Origin: Artocarpus heterophyllus
Taxonomy: Eukaryota; Streptophyta; Magnoliopsida; Rosales; Moraceae
DNA length: 64,000 nucleotides
Reading direction: 5' to 3'
Assembly (NCBI GenBank): GCA_025403435.1
Contig: CM046347.1
Span: forward strand, 20,361,110 to 20,425,109
A program made the position numbers and the translations under genes. Each line of letters opens with the position of its first letter. The first letter of the stretch is position 1. This document shows, piece after piece, positions 35,773 to 47,722 of the stretch. Under the pieces are notes generated by a model. It had not been told where the DNA came from, searched no databases, and was given only the letters and a program-made list of their open reading frames with translations.

Positions 35773-37287
35773 TGTTGAAAAAATAGTATGTAGCAAAAAT
35801 TTTAAAATTTTAATCAGAGTATTTTCAAAAACATAAGTTTGACACACTATATGCATACTTAACCAGATCATACTAACCTTTTAATTCTGAAGAGCTCCTT
35901 ACAATCTGTGAAGAGAAAGACGTTCCAGAAAAACCTCAACCAACTGGTCTTCTTTGCTATTCTCTATCCACTATTAGAGTGTGTGTGGGCGCACAACGTA
36001 CAGCTCTTCCCTAGTGACTCTCTTTCTAACCAATTGAGACAACCCATAACTAAGGTTCATGATTTGTGAATAACAGCTCTCAGGGGAGTTTTAGAGACTC
36101 ACAGGTAGAGTGCTCACTCTAGATTTCTCAACTGATCTACATAACAATGAGTCTCACTCCCTTTTTTATAGAAGTTGAGCCCAGGGGTTAGTCCTTATTA
36201 GATAAGGCCTCAAAAATTCAAATCAAAATCAAACCATAATCAATAATCTAAAATGCATGATTAGATTATCGTTCAGTCGGCAAGCTAAACTGGCAGATCG
36301 GCTTGCCGAACTTACTCCATCAGCAGGAAAAACCTGAAGACCGGCCTGTCAAACTTACGATTTTTTATCATTACGAATCTTTATTTCCACTCGAGATTCT
36401 TGGAATAGAGCCTTAATTTTAATTCAAATAACCCAATAGAGAAGTTATCTGATTAAAACAGTCATATCTAGATAATCTCTAGGAAAATAAAAATCCCGAT
36501 AATTCAACAAGTTTATCTTGAATTAATTTACACAAAATTAATTCAACTGATAAATAGACATGAATTATCTGATCTTATCAAATTTTAACCAATATGATAA
36601 TTTAACATAAGTCACCAATTTATTGGAAAAACACGCCGTATCATTACAGGACTTATTATAAGCTAGCAAATGGGACCTGATGGACCTATATAGTTCAAGC
36701 TCCCAATAATTATGAAACCCAATATCCCAGATATACATTTCATAATCATAAACTTTAACGCTACTCCACTAAAAGCTTAGAGCTGCACTCTCGAACTATA
36801 TAGAATTACAAAGCCCGAATAGCGAAGTCTTCATGACATATCATAATGTGTCATATCCTTATAGGATTATCCATAATCGGCTTAAGGACAAATTCTGTCT
36901 TACATTTTCAATTATTTTTCTCTTACGTTCCATTATCTTACCACCAGAAAACTTACCATGTAAAGACAGTATACCATACAGTTACACCTATGTATTCAAA
37001 TGGTTGAGCACTCTAGTTTTTCAAGTACAGGATAACGCATATAAGAGGATATCAACGATTTCTAAAGAAGAGCTATGGATTCTATATCTATGACTAACAA
37101 GTCCACGCTATCTAAAGTCATGCCTCCAACGTACCAACATGCGTACCAACGTAAAATATGGGTGTCACCCTTTGGTACATGAAAAGATAAAAATCAAGAC
37201 AACGGGCTCATTAAGATACAACATATATAATTGTCTAGAGTGAATTGATTTGCCGAGACAGAATTATTAATCCAAATCAATTACACT
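35773..37287 (-). repeat. Copia-3 5' LTR, first half (R-U5 and most of U3)
   Basis: It parallels the 3' LTR from 15083 up to AATCAATTACACT, equivalent to 16608, and then stops matching. It carries a degenerate palindrome array at 36270-36352. The missing rest of this LTR is found at 61854-62249. Confidence 0.85.
36270..36352. repeat. Degenerate palindrome array in the Copia-3 5' LTR
   Basis: Units such as GTCGGCAAGCTAAAC, GATCGGCTTGCCGAAC and GACCGGCCTGTCAAAC lie in the same LTR position as in Copia-1. Confidence 0.65.
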
Positions 37288-37610
37288 CTGGTTTGTCCGT
37301 GTATAGCTTCGGCTCTACTTTAGCTTTTATATTCATTCCAATTAATAGTGAAGCAAATTAAGAAGTCTTTTATTGTATAACAAATAAAATGATAGTTCAG
37401 CCATTCTTTTCCCTGAAAAATCACCAAAATGTTGCCCCACTAGCTCTTGTTTTTTTTTTTTTACATTATCATCACCACCCGCTTTTCTACTTTGCAATTA
37501 ACAAATCAAAAGAAATGTCGTCAAGTGGAGCAACAAGTTCACGTCGTATGTTTAAACAAAATCTCTACTGTGACAATAGATATCATAACATCATCTTCAA
37601 CCTCTGAAGC
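37288..37610 (+). pseudogene. Left end of the TNL block: candidate 5' UTR and first codons
   Basis: This sequence belongs to neither Copia-3 nor Gypsy-2. From 37515 it reads ATG TCG TCA AGT GGA GCA ACA AGT TCA CGT CGT, giving MSSSGATSSRR. Such a Ser-rich start followed by RR is how many TNL proteins begin, just before the TIR domain. The bases that follow do not encode a TIR, and the frame closes at 37607 before Gypsy-2 starts. A pyrimidine-rich stretch precedes the ATG, as in many plant 5' UTRs. I take it as a possible stump of TNL exon 1; it could equally be unrelated flanking DNA. Confidence 0.35.
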
Positions 37611-38040
37611 TGTAATGCCCCAAAATTTATTTAATGTTAATGTAATATAAATGATGAATTAGTGTGCTATAATTAATGTTTTAACATTAATTTGATTAAT
37701 GGGTTGGATTTTTGAATTTTTGGTTGTTTTGTTAATTTGTTGAATTCAAATGGTTTCATATTGTCTTAAAATAGTGTTTTGAGTTTTAAAATACAACAAT
37801 TTGTGAAATGTTAACAATACTCCGTTTTACAAAACCGTAGACGGCACATGGTTTTCGTACAGTAAAACCGCCTAACGTTTTTCTCTATTTGTTCTCTCTC
37901 TTTCTCCACTCTCCTCACTTTCTCCGGTTCCTCTCTCTCTCTCTTTTCTCTTTCACCGTGAGCCATCTCTCTCTCTCTCAAATTTTCTCTCAAAATTTTG
38001 AAAGAAAAATTCGAATCCAAGCTTCGGGTTAGCAAAGAGG
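37611..38040 (+). repeat. Gypsy-2 5' LTR, first part
   Basis: It starts TGTAATGCCCCAAAATT (3' LTR: TGTAACGCCCC). It ends at the Copia-2 insertion, where the flank AGAGG pairs with GGTGG at 47723-47727. The intact 3' LTR reads GCAAGGAGGAAGCTCGG here, so the original target was GGAGG and each copy has since changed by one base. Confidence 0.9.
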
Positions 38041-40084
38041 TGTTAGACATGTATGCCCTAAGGAGTAAAAATGTAATACGTTTTTGGAGACATTTTTATC
38101 AATAAAGAATTTATTCATTTATATATACCAAATCTTGTCCTCTTTACGTTCATATTTGTTGAATGTATGATAAGCAAACAGTAGTCTGAGACTGTCAGTC
38201 TAAACCTTAAGAATTGGGCATATGATGGGATGATTATGCGGAAGACACGATTCTTAAGGTGACGGTCTAAAACATATGATCCGCAATCAAGGGAATAAAG
38301 TTGGGCGTTTTATTCATGTAAAGATTGTTATGTTGTCTATATCCCTTATGGGAGATGGTTTGTCTTGGCCATCGGAGTTGGACTCCGTGAATAGAAACAT
38401 TGGCACGTTGTCATAGGTGACGATGTGTTGGATCGGGACATAAAGTGAATTGGTTTGGATTAATAATTCTATCTTGGCAAATCGATCACTTTAGACAGTC
38501 ATTTGTATTGTATCTTAATCCTGAGATAAATAGTGGGCCTGTTATCTCGACTTGTGTCTTTTGATGTACCAATGGGTGACTCCCACATCTCTATAGTGGT
38601 ATGCATGCCGGTATGTTGGAGGCATGACTCTTGATAGCGTAGACTTATTATTCATAGATATGGAATCGATAGCTCCTCTTTAGGAGTAATGATATCCTCT
38701 TATATGCGTTGTCCTGTAATTGAAAAACTGGAGCGCTCAACCATTTGGATACATAGGTGTAATCGAATGGTATACTATCTTTGGATGGTAAGTTTTCTAA
38801 TGGTGAGACAATGGAACGTAAGATAAAAATAATCGGGAAGGTAAGACAGAACTTGTCCTTAAGCCAATTATGGATTATCATATGGGGATACGATACACTT
38901 TGATATGTCATGGAGACTTAGCTACACGAGCTTCGTAATTCTATAAAGTTTGAGAGTGTAGCTCCAAGCTTTTAGTGAAGTAGCGTTGGAGTTGATAATT
39001 ATGAAATGTATATCTGGGATATTGGGTTTCATAATTATCATGAGCTTGAACTTTATAGGTCCATTTTGGTCTCCTTTGCTAGCTCACAAAATCCTGTAAC
39101 GACACGGCGTGCTTTTCCAATAATTGGTGACTTATGTCGGATTTATCAGATTGGTTTAAAATTTGTAAGAATCAAATAATTAATATCTGTTTATCAGTTG
39201 AATTAATTTTGTAACATATTAGTTCAAGATAAACTTGTTGAATTATTGCGATCAGATAATTCTTGTCTGTTTATCGGTTGTTTTAATTTTGGACAAATTA
39301 GAACAAGATAAACTTGTAGAATTATTGTGAATTGATTTATTTTCTTAGAGATTATCTTGATAAAGTTTGTTTTGATCAAATAACTTCTCTATTGGGTTAT
39401 TTGAATCAAAACTAAGACTTTATCCTTTAGAATCTCGGGTGGAAAATAAAAGATTCGCAGAGATTTTTTCTTGAGAGTTCGGCCTACCGGATGACGTGTT
39501 CGGCCTGTCGAACTAGCCTGTTCGGCCTGTCGATCAACGTGTTTGGCCTTTCGATCAGCGGAGATAAGATTACGCATTTTTCACGCGGATCTTATCAGAT
39601 ATTGATCCAAACTTGATTCTGTTTCGAGTTTTTGAGACCTAATCTGATATGGACTGACCCCAGGACCAATAGCTATATAAAGGGAGTGAGTCTCATGATT
39701 TACTAAGATCAATAAAGATCAATTTGAGAGATTAAGAGTGATACTCTTCTAGTGAGCATCTGAAAACTCCCTGAGAGCTTTTGTTCACAAATCACGAGCA
39801 CTAGCTTTGGGTTCTCTCTGTTGGTTGGAAGGAGAGTCACCGGTGGAAGAGTTGTACATGTGAGCCCACACTCACTCCAGTTGTGGATAGAGAATAGCAA
39901 AGAAGACCAGTTGGTTGAGGCTCTTCTGGAACGTTACTTCTCTACACAGGTTGCGGAGGTTCTTCGGCACACTGAGGTTAGTAAGATCTGTTTAATTTAT
40001 ACATATAACATGTCAAACTTGTGTTTTGGAAATTACTCTGATGAAAATTTTTAAAAAATTCCGCTGTGCACTTTTTTTCCAACA
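38041..40084 (+). repeat. Copia-2 5' LTR
   Basis: It runs from TGTTAGACATG to TTTTTTTCCAACA. The TATA box TATATAA is at 39674-39680 after GGACCAATAGC. The palindrome array at 39477-39560 has several mutated units (GTTCGGCCTACCGG, GTTCGGCCTGTCGAAC). Confidence 0.92.
39477..39560. repeat. Palindrome array in the Copia-2 5' LTR
   Basis: Four units of the GTTCGGCCTGCCGA type, partly mutated, end about 115 bp upstream of the TATA box as in Copia-1. Confidence 0.85.
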
Positions 40085-40086
40085 AT

Positions 40087-40098
40087 TGGTATCAGAGC
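40087..40098 (+). other. Copia-2 primer-binding site
   Basis: TGGTATCAGAGC is two bases after the 5' LTR. Confidence 0.95.
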
Positions 40099-40596
40099 CA
40101 AGGTTTTTACATAAAATTACAAGTTTGTGATCATGTTATATGCATAAATTTTGTGATCTTAATCTCTCCTATGCTTAAATTGAATTTTATAGAGAGATGG
40201 CACTCTAGGTTTCTATATAATATATATGTTGTCATGGATTATATGGTGAATGTTTATTAATTAATTATGGTTGATTAAATCATTGTTTAATTATTTATTA
40301 ATTAATTAATACCGGTTATGGTTCCTTAGAGGTTAGAATGTGTATCTAGGTTTTTCGTGTAATTAGATGGCGGACTATTATCTCCGTCTAGGAATTGTTA
40401 TTTACTTTTTAATTTGTAAGAATTTGTAATTAAATAATTATCCTGAGAAGACGGATCGAGAAGTCAGATCTTGAAGATTGATGATGGCGCCTCCAGGTTT
40501 TTTCTGAGTCTCTAATTTTATGTTTTTGAATTGTTGAAAATAAAATTGATGAATTGCATTAAAATTGTATTTTTTGGATTAAGGGTTTTCTGCTCG

Positions 40597-40803
40597 GTCG
40601 GCATGCCAGACCTCACAGTTCAGCAGGCTGAAGGTCACAGATTGGCAGGCCGGACGTATGGTCCGGCAGGCCGACAATGGGGCAGAAAATTTGGTGCTCT
40701 GTCGGCAGGTCAAAGTTTCAGTTCGGTAGGCCGAACCTGCATAGATCGGTAGGCCGATGGAGCAAGACCCGCAGGCCGATTACGCAGATCGGCCTGTCGA
40801 CTG
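40597..40803. repeat. Palindrome array in the Copia-2 leader
   Basis: About nine units (for example GGTCGGCATGCC, GTCCGGCAGGCCGAC, GTTCGGTAGGCCGAACC, GATCGGTAGGCCGATGG) occur in the orientation opposite to the LTR array, as in Copia-1. It is one unit longer than the Copia-1 array. Confidence 0.88.
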
Positions 40804-41284
40804 AGAGCTGCCGAGTGTCCAGAAAAGGTGCAATTTTTCGGTGCAGTTTTAATTTTATTTTTGGGACGATTCTGAGAAACATTAAATTTGGATATGACCG
40901 GAGATATGAAGTATTCGATTCATACGGGATTGAAGACTTGAAGATGGATATCACATGAAGAAGGATACAGCTTGAGGATTCAAGAATGAAGAATCGATAA
41001 ATGTCTCGATTATTCTCTTGTAATCTTAGTTTTTCTATTCTCTAGGGTGGAACCATAATATTACGGTTATTATTATTTTGCTTGTAGCTTTGCTTGATTG
41101 CTTTGCTTGTTTGCATTATAATATAATTTACTATGTATATTGATAACATGTCATATGGAATAGGGAGTGCCGCTCATATTAAAATTGTTCATGCATAATT
41201 TTAAAATAAAACCTTGACTTCAAAAGATTGAGTAGGAGAAGGTTTTCGAATAGAGGACCTAAGGCCTCCATCGTTGGTCCATAG

Positions 41285-41620
41285 AAAGAACATGGTGGTC
41301 CCGACCCCTAGGAAGGGATTTCTATCATGTACCAGATTGGATATTTGAAAGGATAAGGTATTTTAGTATGATTTATGGTTGCACACCCCTAGGTGGTGAT
41401 TATAAATCATGGATAAAATATTGAAACGATGGCTATACACTCACGTTAATTTTATTATTAACCTCCCCTAGGAGCTCTGTTAATAAAATTAATGGCCAAA
41501 GAAACGATTATTAGTATATGTTGGATCATACGGGTCTTGGATGGCATATATTAATCAGGAGGGGATCCGTGTTCCTGATTGAATTTGGCATGACTCCCCT
41601 AGGAGCTTGTTGAATTCTGA
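41285..41620 (+). promoter_or_regulatory. Four-hairpin CCCCTAGG module upstream of gag in Copia-2
   Basis: CCCCTAGG occurs at 41305, 41386, 41465 and 41596, with the same 81, 79 and 131 bp spacing as in Copia-1. In the first stem the arms are ACATGGT/ATCATGT here but ACATGAT/ATTATGT in Copia-1; both keep pairing through G-U wobbles. Confidence 0.6.
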
Positions 41621-41761
41621 GTTGGGAATTATCGTTGTAAGGTTGTGATATTTTCAAGGTTTTGACACATAAACACATTTGTATGATTTTACATGATTGT
41701 GTTATCTTACTAAATTATTATATATGTTTGCTTATGTTTGGTATATGATTCTTTATTGAAA

Positions 41762-44700
41762 ATGTCTAAAAACGCTTTATCATCGATACTTGACAAAAAC
41801 CAATTAACCGGTGAGAACTATAACGATTGGAAACGGAACCTGGACATCGTCCTTTCCTTTGAGAAACTAAAATATGTTCTGACAACTCCTTGTCCTCCCG
41901 AGCCTACGGGAGACTCAAGTAATGAGCAATTCCAAGCGTACGATCGCTAGAAAGATGCTAATGATCAGGCCCGCTGCTATGTTATGGCTAGCATGAACAA
42001 CGTGCTGTAGGCTCAACATCAGGATTATGAGACTGCGAAGCAGATCTTGGATAATCTTGAGGACATGTTTGGAGGCCAGGCCATAACAAAGCAGCAAGGG
42101 GTGCTTCGGAAACTCTTAAACTGTAGACAGAGACCAGGGACATCTGTAAAGGAGCATATGATGTTGGTCATGGGTTACCTCGCTGAGGCTCAAACCAATG
42201 GAGCCGACATCGATGCTGAAACTCAGATGACTATGGTCTTTGAGACTCCGTCTAAGGAATTTATTCCGTTTAGAGCTACTTTTAATTTAAACAATAGACG
42301 GGATATGACCATGACAGAACTATTGAAACAGTTACAGGAGTTTGAACAGCTGATCAGGGAGTCTCCTTCTGGTGGTGAGGCCAACATGGTAGCTACTTCT
42401 GGTTCCAATCCTAACTCTAGGAATGGAAAGAAGCAACAGGCCAAGAGTGGGAAGTCTTCTATTCTTGCTGCTACCAAGAGCAAGAAGAAGAAGAAGAAGA
42501 ACCCAAAGAAGCTTAAGTGCTTCTTCTGTGGTAAGGTTGGGCATATAAAGAAGCATTGCAAGGACTTCCTTTCCAAGGGAGGTAGGTGTGATCTTCTATA
42601 TTTAGAAACTTGTTTGGTTGAGGAATCAAGTGACATCTGGGTCATAGATTCCGGTGCAACTAATCATGTTTGTGTTTCTCTGAAGGGATTCAAAGAAACG
42701 AGAAGTCTACTTCGTGAAGACTTAACGCTTCGGATGGGCGATGGATCCTTGGTCTCAGCAGAAGCAGTGGGAGATGTCCATCTTTATTTTGATAATTATA
42801 GGAGTTTAATTTTGCGAGATTGTTTTTATGTTCCTAAATTTAAAAGGAATTTAATTTTTGTATCTTCTTTATTTAAAGACTCCTACGTGGTATCTTTTAA
42901 TGAAAAAGTGGTGATTCGTAAAAACAAATCTTTTATCTGTTCTGGATGGATGCAAAATAATCTATATTTTATCAAACCTAAGATGGACTTATTGCTTAAT
43001 GTTGAGATAAATGATAATAACTCAAAAAGACCTAAAACTTCTCACTCTAATAAGACTTATCTTTGGCATTTGCGCCTTGGCCATATTAACCTAAATAGGA
43101 TTCAAAGGTTGGTAAGGGATGGACCTTTAAGTCACTTAAAGGTGGAATCTATACCTCAATGTGAATCTTGTTTGGAGGGTAAAATGACCAAAAGACCATA
43201 TGGGTCTAAGGGTAATAGGGCCGAAGGGGTTCTAGAACTTGTGCATAGTGATGTTTGCGGACCGATGAACATCCGGGCACGAGGAGGGTATGAGTACTTT
43301 GTCACTTTTATTGACGATTACTCAAGATATGGGTATGTGTACCTAATGCACCACAAAAATGAAACTTATGATAAGTTCAGGGAGTTTCGGGCTGAAGTGA
43401 AAAAGCAATTGGGTAGACCCATAAAGGCACTTCGATCTGATCGAGGTGGGGAATACCTTTCTGATGAGTTCTTGGGACACTTGTTAGAGAATGAGATTTT
43501 ATCCCATTTGACTGCGCCGGGCACTCCGCAGCAGAATGGCGTAGCAGAGAGAAGGAATAGGACTTTGTTGGACATGATTCGGTCCATGATGAGTTATTCA
43601 TCATTACCTTTATCCTTTTGGGGATATGCACTACAAACCGCATGTTATCTTTTGAACAATGTGCCTTCAAAATCGGTCCCTAAAACTCCTCACGAGTTGT
43701 GGACAAGACGGAAGACATCCTTAAACCATATTCGCATATGGGGATGTCCAGCTCATGTCCTGTTTAAGGATCCGAATAAGTTGGAAGCACGTTCGGAAGT
43801 TTGCGTGTTTATAGGATATCCAAAAGGGACTAAAGGGGGTTATTTTTATAACCCAAAGGAGAATAAAGTCGTGGTTTCAACTAATGCAACTTTCCTTGAG
43901 GAGAGTTACATGGACGACTTTAAACCTCAAAGCAAAGTGGTGCTTGAGGAGTTAAGGGGTGATCAGTTTGCTCCGGAGGTTCCGAACGAAACCATTCCGA
44001 TCGGTGTGGAAAAACCAAACGAACCTGAACAACAATCTCAGGGGCTTCGGTGTAGTGGGAGGATCGGGCGTCAACCTGAAAGGTATATGTTCAATGGGGA
44101 GGTCTTTTTGGCTGAACCGGATGAACATGACAGGGATCTTGATTCAAAACTCTGGACAGAGGCCATGAACATAGAGATGAAGTCTATGGAGACTAATCGG
44201 GTCTGGGAGCTTGTGGATCTTCCCGAAGGGGTAAAACCCATAGGGTGTAAGTGGATCTACAAGAGGAAAAGAGGAGTGGATGGAAAGGTCGAAACCTTTA
44301 AGGCTAGACTGGTAGCTAAGGGTTATACGCAAAAGGAAGGAATCGATTATGAGGAAACCTTTTCGCTTGTAGCCATGCTTAAGTCCATCTGGATTCTCTT
44401 GTCCATAGTTGCCGCTCTCGACTACGAGATTTGGCAGATGGATGTCAAGACGGCTTTTCTAAATGGTTATCTTCATGAGTCCATTTATATGGAACAACCA
44501 GACGGGTTCAAGGTCACAGGTCAAGAGGGTAAGGTTTGTAGGCTGCTGAAGTCAATTTATGGACTTAAGCAGGCATCCCGTTCTTGAAACATAAGATTTG
44601 ATCAAGTGATCAAGACTTATGGGTTCTCACAAAATGTGGATGAACCATGTGTTTACAAACACATAAAGGATGGGAATGTGGTTTTTCTACTGCTCTATGT

Positions 44701-45661
44701 AGATGACATTCTGCTAATTGGCAATGATGTTGGGGCGTTGTCATCGGTCAAATTATGGTTGACCAAGCAGTTTGACATGAAGGACTTGCGTGAGGCTAAT
44801 TTTGTTCTCGGTATCCAGATATTTCGGGATAAGAAGAAGAAAATGATAGCTTTGTCCCAGGCCGGTTACATAGATAAGATTCTCAGGAGGTTTGTAATGC
44901 AAGATTCCAAGAAAGGTGGGCAACCATCTAGGTCTGGAATTACACTTTCTAAGAAAGACTCTCCAAAGTCTTATGAAGAAAGAGAATACATGAAGAAGGT
45001 GCCTTATGCTTCGGCAGTGGGTAGTCTCATGTATGCCATGCTTTGCACACGACCAGATATTAGCTATGCGGTTGGGATTGTAAGTCGATTTCAGGCGGAT
45101 CCAGGACCTAACCATTGGGTTGCGGTAAAGCATATTTTCAAGTACCTGAGAAGGACTCGAGGGTATATGCTTGTGTATTCGGGTGAGGACTTGACTCCTC
45201 TAGGATACACTGATTTGGATTTTCAATCCTATCTGGATTCTAGGAAATCAACTTCGGGTTTTGTGTTTACTCTGGGAGGCAATGCCATCAGTTGGAGAAG
45301 TGTCAAACAAGGTTGCACTTCGGATTCAACGATTGAGGCTGAGTATGTGGCAGCTAGTGATGCTTCGAAAGAAGCAATGTGGCTCCGCAAGTTTCTTGAG
45401 GATCTTGAGGTCGTTCCTGGTATGGATAAAGTGGTATCACTATATTGTGATAATAGTGCGGCGGTAGCTAATGCTAAGGAACCAAGATTTCACAAGAAGA
45501 GTAAACATATTGATCGAAAGTATCATGTGATAAAGGACTTCGTTGAGGGCGGGCATGTCACGGTGTGCAAGATCGCGTCAGAGGACGATTTAGCTGATCC
45601 ATTTACGAAGACACTTACTGGGAGAGTCTTCGAGAGGCATGTGGAAGCTATGGGGATGTGA
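41762..45661 (+). pseudogene. Copia-2 gag-pol with four premature stops
   Basis: It is co-linear with the Copia-1 polyprotein and in one frame throughout. Stops replace sense codons at 41948 (TGG to TAG), 42008 (CAG to TAG), 44585 (TGG to TGA) and 45659 (CGA to TGA), all transitions when compared with Copia-1. The last one removes only the final few residues. A 30-bp in-frame deletion lies near 44138, in the linker before RT. Zinc knuckle [14 protein letters not shown], protease DSG, integrase and RT motifs including YVDD (about 44696-44707) and the RNase H blocks are all readable. The longest open part (42047-44587) still covers late Gag, protease, integrase and the start of RT. It cannot make a full polyprotein. 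Confidence 0.93.
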
Positions 45662-45684
45662 AATTTGCAGTATTTACTTACTTA

Positions 45685-45699
45685 GTGCAAGTGGGAGAT
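45685..45699 (+). other. Copia-2 polypurine tract
   Basis: GTGCAAGTGGGAGAT is identical to that of Copia-1 and directly precedes the 3' LTR. Confidence 0.85.
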
Positions 45700-47722
45700 T
45701 GTTAGACATATATGCCCTAAGGAGTAAAAATGTAATACGTTTTTGGAGACATTTTTATCAATAAAGAATTTATTCATTTATATATACCAAATCTTGTCCT
45801 CTTTACGTTCATATTTGTTGAATGTATGATAAGCAAACAGTAGTCTGAGACTGTCAGTCTAAACCTTAAGAATTGGGCATATGATGGGATGATTATGCGG
45901 AAGACACGATTCTTAAGGTGACGGTCTAAAACATATGATCCGCAATCGAGGGAATAAAGTTGGGCACTTTATTCATGTAAAGATTGTTATGTTGTCTATA
46001 TCCCTTATGGGAGATGGTTTGTCTTGGCCATTGGAGTTGGACTCCGTGAATAGAAACATTGGCACGTTGTCATAGGTGACGATGTGTTGGATCGGGACAT
46101 AAAGTGAATTGATTTGGATTAATAATTCTATCTTGGTAAATCGATTCACTTTAGACAGTCATTTGTATTGTATCTTAATCCTGAAATGAATAGTGGGCCC
46201 GTTATCTCGACTTGTGTCTTTTAATGTACCAATGGGTGACTCCCACATCTCTATAGTGGTATGTATGCCGGTACGTTGGAGGCATGACTCTTGATGGCGT
46301 AGACTTGTTATTCATAGATATGGAATCCATAGCTCCTCTTTAGGAGCAATGATATCCTCTTATATGCGTTGTCCTGTAATTGAAAAACTGGAGCGCTCAA
46401 CCATTTGGATACATAGGTGTAACCGAATGGTATACTATCTTTGGATGGTAAGTTTTCTAATGGTGAGACAATGGAACGTAAGATAAAAATAATCAAGAAG
46501 GTAAGACAGAACTTGTCCTTAAGCCGATTATGGATTATCATATGGGGATACGATACACTATGATATGTCATGGAGACTTAGCTACACGAGCTTCATAATT
46601 CTATAAAGTTCGAGAGTGCAGCTCCAAGCTTTTAGTGGAGTAGTGTTGGAGTTGATAATTGTGAAATGTATATCTGGGATATTGGGTTTCATAATTATCG
46701 TGAGCTTGAACTTTATAGGTCCATTTTGGTCCCCTTTGCTAGCTCACAAAATCCTGTAAAGACACGATGTGCTTTTCCAATAATTGGTGACTTATGTCGG
46801 ATTTATCAGATTGGTTTAAAATTTGTAAGAATCAAATAATTTATGTCTGTTTATCGGTTGAATTAATTTTGTAAGAAATTAGTTCAAGATAAACTTGTTG
46901 AATTATTACGATAAGATAATTCTTGTCTATTTATCGGTTGTTTTAATTTTGGACAAATTAGAACAAGATAAACTTGTAGAATTATTGTGAATTGATTTAT
47001 TTTCTTAGAGATTATCTTGATAAAGTTTGTTTTGATCAGATAACTTCTCTATTGGGTTATTTGAATCAAAACTGAGACTTTATCCTTTAGAATCTCGGGT
47101 GGAAAAAAAAAGATTTGCAGAGATTTTTTCTCGGGAGTTCGACCTGCCGGATGACGTGTTCGGCCTGCCGATCAGAATGTTCGGCCTGCCGATCAGCGGA
47201 GATAAGATTATGCGTTTTTCACGCGGATCTTATCAGATATTGATCCGAACTTGATTCTGTTTCGAGTTTTTGAGACCTAATCTGATATGGACTGACCCCA
47301 GGACCAATAGCTATATAAAGGGAGTGAGTCTCATGATTTACTAAGATCAATAAAGATCAATTTGAGAGATTAAGAGTGATACTCTTCTAGTGAGCATCTG
47401 AAAGCTCGCTGAGAGCTTTTGTTCACAAATCACGAGCACTAGCTTTAGGTTCTCTCTGTTGGTTGGAAGGAGAGTCACCGGCGGAAGAGCTATACATGTG
47501 AGCCCACACTCACTCCGGTTGTGGATAGAGAATAGCAAATTAGACCAGTTGGTTGAGGCTCCTCAGGAACGTTACTTCTCTACACAGGTTGCGGAGGTTC
47601 TTCGGCACACTGAGGTTAGTAAGATCTGTTTAATTTATACATATAACATGTCAAACTTGTGTTTTGGAAATTACTCTGATGAAAAATTTTTAAAAATTCA
47701 GCTACGCACTTTGTTTCCAACA
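45700..47722 (+). repeat. Copia-2 3' LTR
   Basis: It runs from TGTTAGACATATATG to GTTTCCAACA. The TATA box is at 47312-47318. The array at 47136-47198 has three units instead of four, so unit number changes between the two LTRs of one element. Confidence 0.92.
47136..47198. repeat. Palindrome array in the Copia-2 3' LTR
   Basis: GTTCGACCTGCCGG, GTTCGGCCTGCCGATC and GTTCGGCCTGCCGATC: one unit fewer than in the 5' LTR of the same element. Confidence 0.85.

Larger units (their letters stand above)
38041..47722 (+). mobile_element. Copia-2: second member of the Copia-1 family, recently inactivated
   Basis: 5' LTR 38041-40084, primer-binding site 40087-40098, leader with palindrome array and four hairpins, gag-pol 41762-45661 with stops, 3' LTR 45700-47722. 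Target duplication AGAGG / GGTGG, derived from GGAGG. The LTRs (2044 and 2023 bp) differ at many positions, so it is older than Copia-1 but closely related to it. It sits in the 5' LTR of Gypsy-2. Confidence 0.92.
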
